A DNA stretch of 27,302 bases, taken from positions 10,887-38,188 of the forward strand of contig CAJURT010000034.1 in the NCBI GenBank assembly GCA_910588875.1, read 5' to 3'. The notes under the pieces were generated by a model, which saw only the letters and a program-made list of their open reading frames with translations, did no database searches and was not told the DNA's origin. This document shows, piece by piece, positions 15,624-24,051 of the stretch; position 1 is the first letter of the stretch, and the number at the start of each line of letters is the position of its first letter. A program made the translations under genes and the position numbers. Source of the stretch: an uncultured Lachnospiraceae bacterium (GTDB lineage Bacteria > Bacillota > Clostridia > Lachnospirales > Lachnospiraceae).

Positions 15624-16022
15624 TCAATCGCTATTAAATTTATGAGCAGCATTATAGTCACACTGTTCGCACTGGGCCAGCACATGCTCCTGATCACTTT
15701 TGCGGAAAATCCCCGACCAGGCACAGATGCTTTGGAGAATGGGAACCACAGAATTCCCTTTTTCGGTAAGGCTGTACTCCACCCTCGGCGGAATCTCATC
15801 ATAAGATTTCCTCTCCACAATTCCGTCCTCAATTAACTCCTTTAAAGCCGCCGCCAGCACTGCGTCCGTAATATTCATCATTTCCTTGCGGATTCCGCTG
15901 TAGCGCAGAACCTTTTTCTCATTCAGCACACAGATGATCCTGGGCTTCCACTTGCCCCCGAAAATATTCAGGCCGTATTCTAGCGGGCAGCGGATATCCG
16001 GAGCAATTTTTTTCTGATACAT
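15624..16022 (-). CDS. HxlR-family transcriptional regulator
   Basis: This 132-residue winged-helix protein has the family pattern CPLEYGLNIFGGKWKPRIIC, with the conserved Cys at residue 12, then RYSGIRKEMMNITDAVLAAALKEL split over the recognition helix and SLTEKGNSVVPIL in the wing. HxlR proteins often respond to redox or electrophile stress and control a divergent oxidoreductase gene. The layout here fits: a flavin-type gene lies divergently at 16220, and a perfect palindrome lies between. The start is the ATG at 16022 with GAGGGAGG ahead. Two further Cys (in AQCEQCDY) near the end are unusual and could add a redox or metal site. Confidence 0.9.
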   Translation of the reverse strand: MYQKKIAPDIRCPLEYGLNIFGGKWKPRIICVLNEKKVLRYSGIRKEMMNITDAVLAAALKELIEDGIVERKSYDEIPPRVEYSLTEKGNSVVPILQSICAWSGIFRKSDQEHVLAQCEQCDYNAAHKFNSD

Positions 16023-16071
16023 AACATCCTCCCTCTTTTCTTAGAAACACTAAAAGCCCTCCTTTCGCCCT

Positions 16072-16100
16072 ATTATAACTTCTGCCCTCTCCCCTGGCAA
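16072..16100 (-). promoter_or_regulatory. Promoter of the HxlR gene
   Basis: On the minus strand TTGCCA (16100-16095), a 17-base spacer and a perfect TATAAT (16077-16072). The palindrome at 16105-16120 lies directly upstream of the -35. Confidence 0.75.
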
Positions 16101-16104
16101 GCTG

Positions 16105-16120
16105 CTATGAAATTTCATAG
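16105..16120. promoter_or_regulatory. Likely HxlR operator palindrome
   Basis: CTATGAAATTTCATAG is a perfect 16-base palindrome between the two divergent promoters, four bases from the HxlR -35. A second, shorter palindrome, ATAAATTTAT, lies at 16127-16136, close to the -35 of the flavoprotein gene. Both are candidates for the regulator's binding sites. Confidence 0.6.
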
Positions 16121-16143
16121 TGGCTCATAAATTTATTAATATC

Positions 16144-16172
16144 TTGCTGCCCGGAAGCCTATTTCCTATAAT
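16144..16172 (+). promoter_or_regulatory. Promoter of the pyridoxamine-oxidase-like gene
   Basis: TTGCTG (16144-16149), a 17-base spacer and a perfect TATAAT (16167-16172), about 45 bases before the ATG at 16220. Confidence 0.75.
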
Positions 16173-16219
16173 GGGCTTGTCAAACAACAAACACATTTTA
16201 AACCAGGAGGAATTTATTT

Positions 16220-16612
16220 ATGTTAAACGAAAATGTAACCAAACTACTGAAGGAAGCCATGTGGGATTTAGCTACCTGCCAGGACAATACGCCCAACGTG
16301 GTACCGGTTGCCTTTAAGGATGTGACTGAGGACGGCAAGCTGCTGATCGGGGATGTTTTTCTGGATACCACATTAAAAAACATCCAAAAAAATGGCCGGA
16401 TTGCCATTTCCGTGTATGATGCCAAAAAGCTGGAGGGCTATCAGATCAAAGGAAAAGCCGAATACTTAACAGAGGGAAATGTGGTTGACACCTTCAAGGC
16501 TATGGTGGAAAAAATGTTCAACGGCGCTGCCACGGCCAAAGGCGCTCTGATTGTCACTCCCGAAAAGGTAATTGTCACCACCCCTGGCCCGGAGAACAAA
16601 AAGGAACTGTGA
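16220..16612 (+). CDS. Pyridoxamine 5'-phosphate oxidase-family flavoprotein
   Basis: This 130-residue protein has the small split-barrel fold of the PNPOx/FMN-binding group: TPNVVPVAFKDVTEDGKLLI, then NGRIAISVYDAKKLEGYQIKG and a terminal segment GALIVTPEKVIVTTPGPENK. Such short members bind FMN, F420 or heme and rarely make pyridoxal phosphate. The actual substrate here is unknown. The start at 16220 follows CAGGAGGAATTTATTT. It is transcribed divergently from the HxlR regulator and is probably its target. This supports a redox- or electrophile-response role. Confidence 0.87.
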   Translation: MLNENVTKLLKEAMWDLATCQDNTPNVVPVAFKDVTEDGKLLIGDVFLDTTLKNIQKNGRIAISVYDAKKLEGYQIKGKAEYLTEGNVVDTFKAMVEKMFNGAATAKGALIVTPEKVIVTTPGPENKKEL

Positions 16613-16857
16613 TAAAACAGAAATCACAAAAGACTGGCTGAATTGGATGGAACAGAAACAAGAAAGATTAGAAAAAAGACTTTCCATCCCCCGTAAATTG
16701 TTATATGATAATGACAAAATCCTCCTTTCCCGGACAAGAGAACACAACCCGACAGAATTTCGTGATCCTTTTTTGCGGAGGGCAGGGATATTGCCATAAT
16801 TCCTGTATGGCCTGTTAGACTTTTGAAAAAGAGAGCCAGATAAGGAGATAAAATCAG
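16613..16857 (+). other. Spacer with no firm gene
   Basis: A frame across about 16620-16799 encodes a charged helical segment (TKDWLNWMEQKQERLEKRL and onward) but has no ribosome binding site and starts inside the flavoprotein gene. It may be a remnant of a lost gene. No promoter or terminator is convincing. The end of the gap carries the site AAGGAGAT for citXG. Confidence 0.4.
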
Positions 16858-18213
16858 ATGGAACATCATGTAACTTTGACAGAAATGCTGGATGCCCGGG
16901 AACGCCGGGCTCTCCGGCAGCGGGAACTGCTTGCCAGATATCAGATGCCCATGGTATGCTTTACCATGAACATTCCGGGGCCCGTGAAAAATAATGCCCT
17001 GATCAGGCAGGGCTTTGAACTGGGAAAACAGTATCTGAAAGAACAGCTGGATTCCCTGAAAATACAGCCTGCCTGTTTTACGGAAACCAGTGAACCCACC
17101 GGGAACGAGGCATACTATCTCATTGACCGGGATTATCTCCTGGTGAAGGAGATTACCTGCGGGATTGAGGATATTGCCCCCTTAGGCAGATTATTTGACA
17201 TGGATGTATTAAAACCCAATGGGGAAAAAGCAGAACGCCAGGAACTGGGGCTCTCCCCACGCCCCTGCCTCATCTGCGGGAAACCTGCGGCGGCCTGTGC
17301 CCGCAGCCGTGCCCATAAGGTGGAAGAACTCCAGGAAAAAACCTGGGATATCCTGGCCCAGGCCGTGGAAGAGGAGGATGCGGCCCTTGCTGCCCGGCTG
17401 GCCTGCCGGGCGCTCCTCTATGAGGTATGCACCACCCCAAAGCCCGGGCTGGTTGATCGGGAAGGAAACGGCAGCCATCAGGATATGGACATTTTTACCT
17501 TTATGGACAGCGCCAGCGCCCTCTGGCCTTATTTTGAGTCCTGCACCCGGATAGGGAGGCAAACTGCCAGCCAGAGAGCCGGTGACACCTTCGGACAAAT
17601 CCGTTTTGCCGGAAGAAGGGCAGAAGCTGCCATGTTTTCTGCCACAAAGGGGGTCAACACCCACAAGGGAGCCATTTTTTCCATGGGAATCCTCTGCGCC
17701 GCCTTAGGACGGCTGTCCAGGGACCAGTGGAAATGTCCGGATAGGGTTCTGGACGAATGCAAAGCCATGGCCAGGGGGCTGATTGCCCGCGATTTTGCCG
17801 GGCTTACGGAGGAAAATGCTGTCACCATGGGACAGAAATTATATCTCCGCCACCAGATTACCGGGGTGCGGGGACAGATGGAAGCAGGGCTTCCTGCTGT
17901 GAGGGATGTGGGCCTTCCCGTTTTGAAAGAGGGAATCGCCCGGGGGCTTTCTGTCAATGATGCAGGCTGCGGCGCCTTGCTGGCTCTGATCACTGCAGCT
18001 GCTGATACCAACCTGATTGCCCGCAGCAGCCTTAAAACCCAGCAGGAAATTGCCGGTCAGGTCAAAAAGCTTCTGGAAAAGCATCCCTATCCGGACAGGC
18101 AGGCTTTAAGCCAGCTGGATTCGGAGTTTGTGGAAAGAAACCTTTCCCCCGGAGGCAGCGCTGACCTGCTGGCAGTCTGTTATTTGTTGTATTTTCTGGA
18201 AAATGAGGGCTGA
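16858..18213 (+). CDS. citXG: CitX-CitG fusion: citrate lyase prosthetic-group synthesis and transfer
   Basis: This 451-residue protein joins two enzymes. Residues 1 to about 160 are CitX, which attaches the prosthetic group to the acyl carrier subunit; see GRLFDMDVLKPNGEKAE and the Cys/His block CLICGKPAAACARSRAH. Residues about 165-451 are CitG, which makes 2'-(5''-triphosphoribosyl)-3'-dephospho-CoA from ATP and dephospho-CoA; see TTPKPGLVDREGNGSHQDMD and KGVNTHKGAIFSMG. The fusion is known in other bacteria. The start has AAGGAGATAAAATCAG ahead. citC follows after 66 bases. The carrier and catalytic subunits (citD, citE, citF) are not in the window. Confidence 0.92.
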   Translation: MEHHVTLTEMLDARERRALRQRELLARYQMPMVCFTMNIPGPVKNNALIRQGFELGKQYLKEQLDSLKIQPACFTETSEPTGNEAYYLIDRDYLLVKEITCGIEDIAPLGRLFDMDVLKPNGEKAERQELGLSPRPCLICGKPAAACARSRAHKVEELQEKTWDILAQAVEEEDAALAARLACRALLYEVCTTPKPGLVDREGNGSHQDMDIFTFMDSASALWPYFESCTRIGRQTASQRAGDTFGQIRFAGRRAEAAMFSATKGVNTHKGAIFSMGILCAALGRLSRDQWKCPDRVLDECKAMARGLIARDFAGLTEENAVTMGQKLYLRHQITGVRGQMEAGLPAVRDVGLPVLKEGIARGLSVNDAGCGALLALITAAADTNLIARSSLKTQQEIAGQVKKLLEKHPYPDRQALSQLDSEFVERNLSPGGSADLLAVCYLLYFLENEG

Positions 18214-18279
18214 GCCCCTGCATTTAACTGATTTGATAGGTTCCATGCCATGGAAGAAAACGGCAGAAAGGAGAGTCCC

Positions 18280-19323
18280 ATGTCAGAATATACCATTTCA
18301 CAGGTTCGCCCCACAGACCGGCGCAGCCTCTCTCAGATCGATGCCCTCCTAAAGCAGGAAGGCATTCAGAGGGATTCCAATCTGGATTATATCTGCGCCA
18401 TGTTCGATGAGGATTACCAGGTTATTGCCACCGGAAGCTGCTTTGCCAATACCCTGCGCTGCTTTGCTGTCAGCAGCGCCCACCAGGGGGAAGGACTGCT
18501 GAACCAGGTCATTACCCACCTGATGGATGTCCAGTACGGCCGGGGCAACCTCCATCTTTTCCTGTACACCAAAATTAATTCTGCAAAATTTTTCCGGGAT
18601 TTGGGATTTTACGAGATTGCCAGGGTGGACCATGCCCTTGTCTTTATGGAAAACCGGAGAAACGGCTTTGAAGAATATTTAGCCAGCCTGGCCGGGACAA
18701 AAACCGGGGGATTGTCCGCTGCCCTGGTAATGAATGCCAACCCCTTTACCCTGGGACACCAATACCTGGTGGAAAAGGCGGCATCTGAATGTGACACCCT
18801 CCATCTTTTTATTGTCAGCGAAGATGCCAGCCTGGTACCCTTCCCTGTCCGGAAAAGGCTGGTTCTGGCTGGCACCTCCCATCTGCCCAATGTAATCTGC
18901 CATGACAGCGGCCCCTATATCATCAGCAATGCCACCTTTCCCAGCTATTTCTTAAAGGATGAGGAAGCCGTCATCCGGGGTCATGCCCGGCTGGATCTCA
19001 TTATCTTTACCAAGATTGCCCACGCTTTATCCGTTACCCGGCGCTATGTGGGAGAGGAGCCCGCAAGCCAGGTGACCGGAATCTACAATCAGATCATGGC
19101 TTCAGAACTTCCCCTGGCAGGGATTGAGTGTATCATTGTCCCCCGCAGGCAGGCAAAAGGCAAACCGATCAGCGCCTCCACGGTACGGCAGCTGCTCCAG
19201 CAAAGAGACTTTAATGCCTTAAAGGAACTTATCCCCCCTGCCACCCTGGACTACTTCCAAAGCCAGGAAGCGGCCCCGGTCATAGATAAAATCTGCAGGG
19301 CAGGCAACGTAATCCATTACTAA
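18280..19323 (+). CDS. citC: [Citrate (pro-3S)-lyase] ligase
   Basis: This 347-residue protein acetylates the prosthetic group of citrate lyase, turning the inactive thiol form into the active enzyme at the cost of ATP. The N-terminal 130 residues are a GNAT-like domain (FAVSSAHQGEGLLNQVITHL). From about residue 145 comes the nucleotidyltransferase domain, with the ATP-site motif MNANPFTLGHQYLVEKA, later KGKPISASTVRQLL. The start at 18280 is preceded by AAAGGAGAGTCCC. It is in operon order after citXG. Its last 44 bases overlap the reading frame of the broken GH115 gene on the other strand. Confidence 0.94.
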   Translation: MSEYTISQVRPTDRRSLSQIDALLKQEGIQRDSNLDYICAMFDEDYQVIATGSCFANTLRCFAVSSAHQGEGLLNQVITHLMDVQYGRGNLHLFLYTKINSAKFFRDLGFYEIARVDHALVFMENRRNGFEEYLASLAGTKTGGLSAALVMNANPFTLGHQYLVEKAASECDTLHLFIVSEDASLVPFPVRKRLVLAGTSHLPNVICHDSGPYIISNATFPSYFLKDEEAVIRGHARLDLIIFTKIAHALSVTRRYVGEEPASQVTGIYNQIMASELPLAGIECIIVPRRQAKGKPISASTVRQLLQQRDFNALKELIPPATLDYFQSQEAAPVIDKICRAGNVIHY

Positions 19324-21236
19324 TCATCAGATAATATCCGGTCTTGGAAGAAGGAGGGACTGACAGCCCCTCCAGCACCCAGGCCGTCTGCTTGATGTCG
19401 GTCAGGCACTCGTTCTCATAAAACCCGTGCCATTTGCCATGCTCCCGCTCCCGCATGGCCTGGTTGGCCGCCAGGTAGCTTTTCCGGCCCTTGCCTGCCA
19501 GGTAAAAGGCCCTCTCGTAATTCCCGTCCATGGCCTGCAAAAGTCCCTCCGCCACCAGCCCGGCTCCCGCATAGCAGCCGGCCTGAATCCGGGCCTGCAA
19601 AAGCAGGGAATCCCGAAAAAGTTCCCGCTCCCGTCCGTCCAGATCACAATCCGTCCGCTCACATTGCCGCAAAAGCTTCTGATAGCTGTCCTCCGCCTGA
19701 CGGCAAAGGGAGAAATACCAGCCGATCTGTCCCCGCAGCGTCTCCTCCTCTGTGGCCCACAAAAGCTCCTTTGCCCGGCATTTTTCCTCCCGCATATACT
19801 GGGAAACCAGAATCCGGCACACATGGTTGGCAAACTGTTCCCCCGCATGGTCGTCCTCGTGAGGGCCGTAAGACAGGGCGGCAGAAAAATATTCCCGGAA
19901 GCAGGAAGCGATCTCCTCCTCGTGGCCGGTCCCGTAGTAGGTGCGGATATAGGCCATAAGATGCTCTTCCTCATCCGCCTTCCCCTCCCGCCACAAAGCA
20001 GAGAGGAAATCCAGATAATACACATGGGGCTTGATATTGGAACAGTTGATCAGCCAGTAATCCTTCATTCCCCGCCGCAGCACCTCTGACAGTTCTCTTT
20101 TGACAAACTCCGGCGGATTGGGCAGCATGGTCATGTGGTTGGCTGCCTGCAGGTCATAGAAGGACACATGATAATAGATTCCGTGCCTGCCCTCTGCTCC
20201 CTTTGCCGGCAGCGCCGGTATCCTGGGATTGTGGTTGCCCTGCCTGCGTGTCACCATTTTCCCGAAACCGTTGTCCGCCCAGATGGAAATCACATCCTCC
20301 GGCAGCTTTAAAAATCCCTCCTGGTACAGTTCCATGGTTTCCCCGTAAAGGTTCGTGCAGCAGATTCCCTCCGGATCCGCCGCCTTGACCATGTGGTACT
20401 GCATCCCGATCAGGCGGCTGATCAGAGCCCCCCCTTGCCGCCGGGGTATCATAACCAGGATCGTTCTCCCAGAAGGGCACATCCCCCTGCCCCCGAAAGC
20501 CGATGTTCCACACCATCCGGTGTCCTTTTTGCTCTTCTATGGCTTCCTGCCACAGCTGCCGGTATTCCTCCCCGTATTGATCATAGGAGGGAGTCCGTTC
20601 CGGATAAGCCCTAACAAACATTTCCGCCCCCAAGGGCTCCGCATGGTGATGGGTCAGATACAGCCCCCGGTCAAACACCAGCTTCCGGTTCATCCGGGCG
20701 TTCTTGTCCGTCCCGGGAATCACCATATTGCCGCCGCAGCGAAGCAGGGTCTCCAGCGCCATCTCCCAGGGGCCTTCCTTTCTCTGCTCCACCTTCCAGG
20801 TGTGCAAAAGAACCTCGTCATTGATAAACCAGCCCCGAAGCCGGACCGCAAAAGGCTTTGACTGTTTTCCGTAATCCTCCTCCACCTGCCGGAAGGTCTT
20901 GACGGGAATGGCCTGGTCATTCCAGAACCAGAAATCCTGAATCCCCAGCAAATCCCGGCTGATGCCGTAGATTCCGTAAATAAAGCCCAGATCATCCGCC
21001 GCCTCGCAGATCAGTTCCTCTCCCTCCACAAAGAGACGGTAGCATTCCTGTTCTTCGTTTCCCTTTCGCAGGCGGATGCCCTTGCAGATTCCCTTCTCCC
21101 CCTGCCCCTCTCCTTCCCTGGATGAAAGGCAGCAGGCCTTTTTTAAGTCTCTTGCCAGATCAGCCGCCGCCAGTATCACTGACAGCGGCTGACCATCGGC
21201 AAGGATTTTTGTGTCTGAAAATAATTTCATATTCAT
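19280..21236 (-). pseudogene. GH115 alpha-glucuronidase, frameshifted and 3'-truncated
   Basis: GH115 enzymes remove (4-O-methyl)glucuronic acid from xylan. The first frame, from ATG 21236, shows family hallmarks: RGWFINDEVLL, then WNIGFRGQGDVPFWENDPGY. It then runs out of frame at a run of seven C (20428-20434). Six would restore the reading, and the second frame continues correctly with GALISRLIGMQYHMVKAADP and IWADNGFGKMVTRRQGNHNP. The C-terminal side reads normally to NECLTDIKQTAWVLEGL and then changes abruptly to unrelated residues before a stop at 19280, inside citC. So there are two lesions: a one-base insertion in a homopolymer, and loss of the C-terminal domain. The first could be a sequencing error; the second cannot. 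No secretion signal is visible, so it probably acted inside the cell on imported oligosaccharides. Confidence 0.82.
19353..19373 (-). other. Hairpin at the citC/GH115 junction
   Basis: On the minus strand GGAGGGGCT and AGTCCCTCC form a nine-pair stem (one G-U) with a three-base loop, followed by TTCTTCC. It lies 30-50 bases after the citC stop, exactly where the GH115 reading loses similarity to its family. It may act as a weak terminator or mark a rearrangement point. Confidence 0.45.
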
Positions 21237-21256
21237 CCTGCCTTTTCTTTTTCCTG

Positions 21257-22102
21257 TTATCCTTTAATCCCATCCATGGCAATCCCGTCCACCAGATACT
21301 TCTGGAAAATGATAAAGAAGATAATCACCGGCAGCAGGGAAATCACCGACATGGCAAACAGTCCCCCATAGTTATTGTAGGAATTGGGATCCAAATACAT
21401 ATTCAGTGCCAGGGAAATGGTGAATTTCTTCGTGGTGCTCATAAAAATCAGCGGCTGGAAGAAATCCTGCCAAATCCAGTAAAAGGCGAAAATCGAGGCC
21501 GTAACCAGGGCCGGCTTCACCACCGGGACCAGCACCCGGAACAGAATCCCTGCCTTCCCGCAGCCGTCAATCATGGCCGCCTCATCCAGTTCCCTGGGAA
21601 TTCCCCGGAAGAACTGGACCATCAGAAAGATAAAGAAGGCGCCGCCGAAAAACCAGGGAAGAACCAGGGCAATCCGGGTATCAATCAGCCCCAGCTTTTT
21701 TAAGATAATATACTGGGGAACCACCATCACCTGGGGCGGAATCATCATGGTCATCATCACGCAGCCAAAGAGAAAGCCAGAGCCCCAGAACTTGATTCTG
21801 GTAAAGGCATGGGCCGCCAGCAGGGAGATAAACACACAGCCCGCGGTTCCTGCGATGGTCACCACAATGGTATTCAGAAAGAAGGTTCCAAAGGAAACGC
21901 CTCCCACCCCTTCCAGGCCGCTCTTGTAGTTGGCGGCCGCGTCGCAGACCTTGGGAATCAGGGAATAAGCGTCCTGAAACATCACATCATTGCTCTTAAA
22001 GGAACTTGCCAGCAGCCAAAGCAGGGGATAAATCATGATAAAACCCAGAAGGCATGCTCCCACATGAAAGGTTACGGAATGGATTTGCTGTTTTTTCCTC
22101 AT
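21257..22102 (-). CDS. Carbohydrate ABC transporter permease (MalG/MsmG-type)
   Basis: This 281-residue inner-membrane permease has six predicted helices and an intact EAA loop, RELDEAAMIDGCGKAG (about residues 169-185), which contacts the ATPase. It ends with the family-typical segment QKYLVDGIAMDGIKG. It would form a heterodimer with the other permease to import oligosaccharides, here probably acidic xylo-oligosaccharides, judging by the neighbouring GH115 and CE6 genes. GAGGTG lies before the ATG at 22102. Spacing is ten bases after the first permease and 20 bases before GH115, an operon. The reading frame is intact, but its partner permease is broken, so it is probably no longer useful. 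No ATPase gene is nearby, as is common when a shared MsmX-type ATPase is used. Confidence 0.9.
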   Translation of the reverse strand: MRKKQQIHSVTFHVGACLLGFIMIYPLLWLLASSFKSNDVMFQDAYSLIPKVCDAAANYKSGLEGVGGVSFGTFFLNTIVVTIAGTAGCVFISLLAAHAFTRIKFWGSGFLFGCVMMTMMIPPQVMVVPQYIILKKLGLIDTRIALVLPWFFGGAFFIFLMVQFFRGIPRELDEAAMIDGCGKAGILFRVLVPVVKPALVTASIFAFYWIWQDFFQPLIFMSTTKKFTISLALNMYLDPNSYNNYGGLFAMSVISLLPVIIFFIIFQKYLVDGIAMDGIKG

Positions 22103-22112
22103 GGTTCACACC

Positions 22113-22893
22113 TCAGCTTTCATAATGAACCCAGTTGTTCTGTGTCTTAAAGAGAATCACGGTAAATACGGCAATGATCGCCACCAGCACCCAGGCCAGG
22201 GCACAGCTGTAACCCATGTCAAAGTAGGTAAAGGCCCGCCGGTACAGATAAAGCACATAAGAGAGGGTGCTGTCCAACGGCCCGCCGTCCGTGATGACAT
22301 AGCTTTCCGTAAATACCCGGAAACCATTGATTATCTGCAGAATCAGGTTAAAGAATATGGTCGGAGTCAGCATCGGCAGGGTGATTCTGGTAAATACCTG
22401 CCAGGGCTGTCTTGGGATTCCCCAAAAGCGAGGTCTTCTGCTGGATTCCCACCAGGCCAAGCAGGGACATCACCACGCCCTTGTTGCCAAAAAGCTGTTT
22501 CCACACAATAGAAACCGCAATGCTTCCGCCGATAATCGAGGGCACATAGTATAAGGTCCGGTAAAGCCCCAGGCCTTTGTGCTTCTGGTTCAGCAGCATC
22601 GCCACAAACAGGGCAAAGGCCAGACGCAGGGGAACCAAAAGCAAGCACATAGCTGAAGGTAACCTTCAGCGCCTGCCAGAAGGTATCATCCTGAGTAAAA
22701 ATACGCTGGTAATTGCCAAGCCCGATAAGGGACGGTGTGTTTAACAGATTAAAATCCGTAAAAGAATAATAGATGGAGATGACAGCCGGTATCAGCCACA
22801 TCAGAAGAAACCCGAAAATCCATGGAGCAAGAAAAAGATAACCGGCAATGTTGTCTTTTTCTTATAATGATTGATCTTTCCTGTCTTTGCCAT
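22113..22893 (-). pseudogene. Carbohydrate ABC transporter permease (MalF/MsmF-type), broken in three places
   Basis: Starting at ATG 22893 (MAKTGKINHYKKK) the frame is lost in an A-run at 22856-22860. Adding one A restores DNIAGYLFLAPWIFGFLLMW. A second shift lies at four T (22637-22640 complement); removing one gives YVLALVPLRLAFALFVAMLL. A third break near 22396-22412 joins GNPKTALA directly to WQVFTRITLPMLTPT. About 45-50 residues, including the EAA loop that binds the ATPase, are missing there and the frame changes. The rest runs to the stop at 22113 (FKTQNNWVHYES). The first two could be sequencing errors, but the internal deletion removes an essential part. The gene is therefore dead whatever the read quality. 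Confidence 0.85.
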
Positions 22894-22935
22894 TTTTAGC
22901 ATCTTCCCCCTTTTTCATTTTCTCCGGCTTTGATA

Positions 22936-23097
22936 CGCTCCCGGGATTCCCGGGCATGATTGGAAATTGCTAAATTAAGATTTTCCCGAAGGGTCCGCAG
23001 AAGAAGAAGGACAGAACGTTTTCAGACACGTTCTCACTCCGTTTTTCACGGAGCGGGAGCGCGTTTTCCGGGGTATGGGTAACAGCGCAGGCGGACC
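22936..23097 (-). other. Folded spacer between binding-protein and permease genes
   Basis: The gap 22894-23126 holds several inverted repeats: CCCGGG-ATT-CCCGGG (22940-22954), GAACGT/ACGTTC (23014-23033), CTCCGT/ACGGAG (23037-23053) and an outer pair GGTCCGC (22992-22998) with GCGGACC (23091-23097). CGCTCCCG (22936-22943) can also pair with CGGGAGCG (23054-23061), which competes with two of the local hairpins. No T-run follows any stem, so a simple terminator is unlikely. In ABC sugar operons a hairpin here often stabilises the binding-protein message; this one is larger than needed for that. Confidence 0.6.
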
Positions 23098-23126
23098 TTT
23101 TGCAAAATCAGTTACCAACCGAAGAA

Positions 23127-23741
23127 TTAATTATTTCTGGCCAGAATCTCATCTGCCTTCTTGCGGAAGGAAGCCGCCGCATCCTCCGGGCTCATCTGGT
23201 CATAGAAGGCCGCGTTGCAGGCATCCGCAAATGCCTTGTTCACCTCTGACATGCCGGTGGGATCCGGAGCCGGAGTCTCACCTGCCATCCCTGCCGCCAT
23301 ATCCACATAGGCAAACATATCCTCCTGCTGCGGCGCCATCTTTCCGGAACCTGACAGATAATCTCTGGCCACGGAGGAAGAAGGCGTGCCCCGCTCTGCC
23401 ATCATAATGTCATTGGCTGTCTCGGAATTTAAGAACCAGTTGATAAATTCCGCTGCCTCCTTTTTGTGTGGACTTGTCTCAGCAATGGATAAGAACATAC
23501 CCGGCTTCATCCAAAGCCCCTTCTGGTCCTCCGCGCCGATGGTGGGCGGGGTAATCATCTTAATCTTATCATTGGCTTTTGCCACCAGGGTGGAGTAGTT
23601 GTTCCAGTTCTGGGTAAAGGCCCCGTCTCCTGTCACCACCGGCCCTGCCTCCAGGCCAAGGGTATCGATCTGTCCCATCTCATCCGGCGTGGGAACCAGA
23701 TCCTGATCCATGGCATCCTTAAACAGTTTGATATTTCGCAT
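23127..23741 (-). pseudogene. C-terminal half of an ABC sugar-binding lipoprotein
   Basis: The frame encodes about 200 residues matching the C-terminal lobe of family 1 extracellular solute-binding proteins: GDGAFTQNWNNYSTLVAKA, then KEAAEFINWFLNSETANDI and the end FRKKADEILARNN. The signal peptide, lipobox and whole N-terminal lobe are absent. The apparent ATG at 23741 is an accident of the fusion point, since NIKLFKDAMDQ already belongs to the middle of such proteins. Upstream the DNA switches directly into a sensor kinase gene. It cannot be exported or bind sugar. Confidence 0.85.
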
Positions 23742-24051
23742 AATTGTATTCCGGAGAAAGGTATTTCATCTCCTGCATCCGGGACAGATGGTTCTGCATC
23801 TCACTGCCGGTGGCAATGTCCACTGTCAGTTCCTCGATCTGGGCCAGCTTGGCATTGACCTGCTGGGCAAAAAAGTCCAGTTCTGCCTGGGATTTCTCGT
23901 AAAGATGCCGGTCATAGATGCAGAAGGTGACCTGCAGGGCCGCTGCCATCACAACACAGAGCAACAGGGCTGTGGCCAGAAAGGTCAGGGTAATCTTTTG
24001 GGAAAGCTTTATGTCCCGGAAACCGTCTTTCCCATTCTTTATCCCTTTCAA
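23719..24051 (-). pseudogene. N-terminal fragment of a YesM-like sensor histidine kinase
   Basis: From a TTG at 24051 (AGGGGAG nine bases ahead, TTGA overlap with the esterase stop) the frame encodes a membrane helix, LSQKITLTFLATALLLCVVM, and the first part of an extracellular helical sensor, ending SPEYNYAKYQTV at 23719. This resembles the N-terminus of YesM/LytS-type kinases that regulate sugar ABC operons. The second helix, HAMP, kinase core and any response regulator gene are missing. The DNA passes straight into the middle of the binding-protein gene, so one deletion probably removed everything between. Confidence 0.75.
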
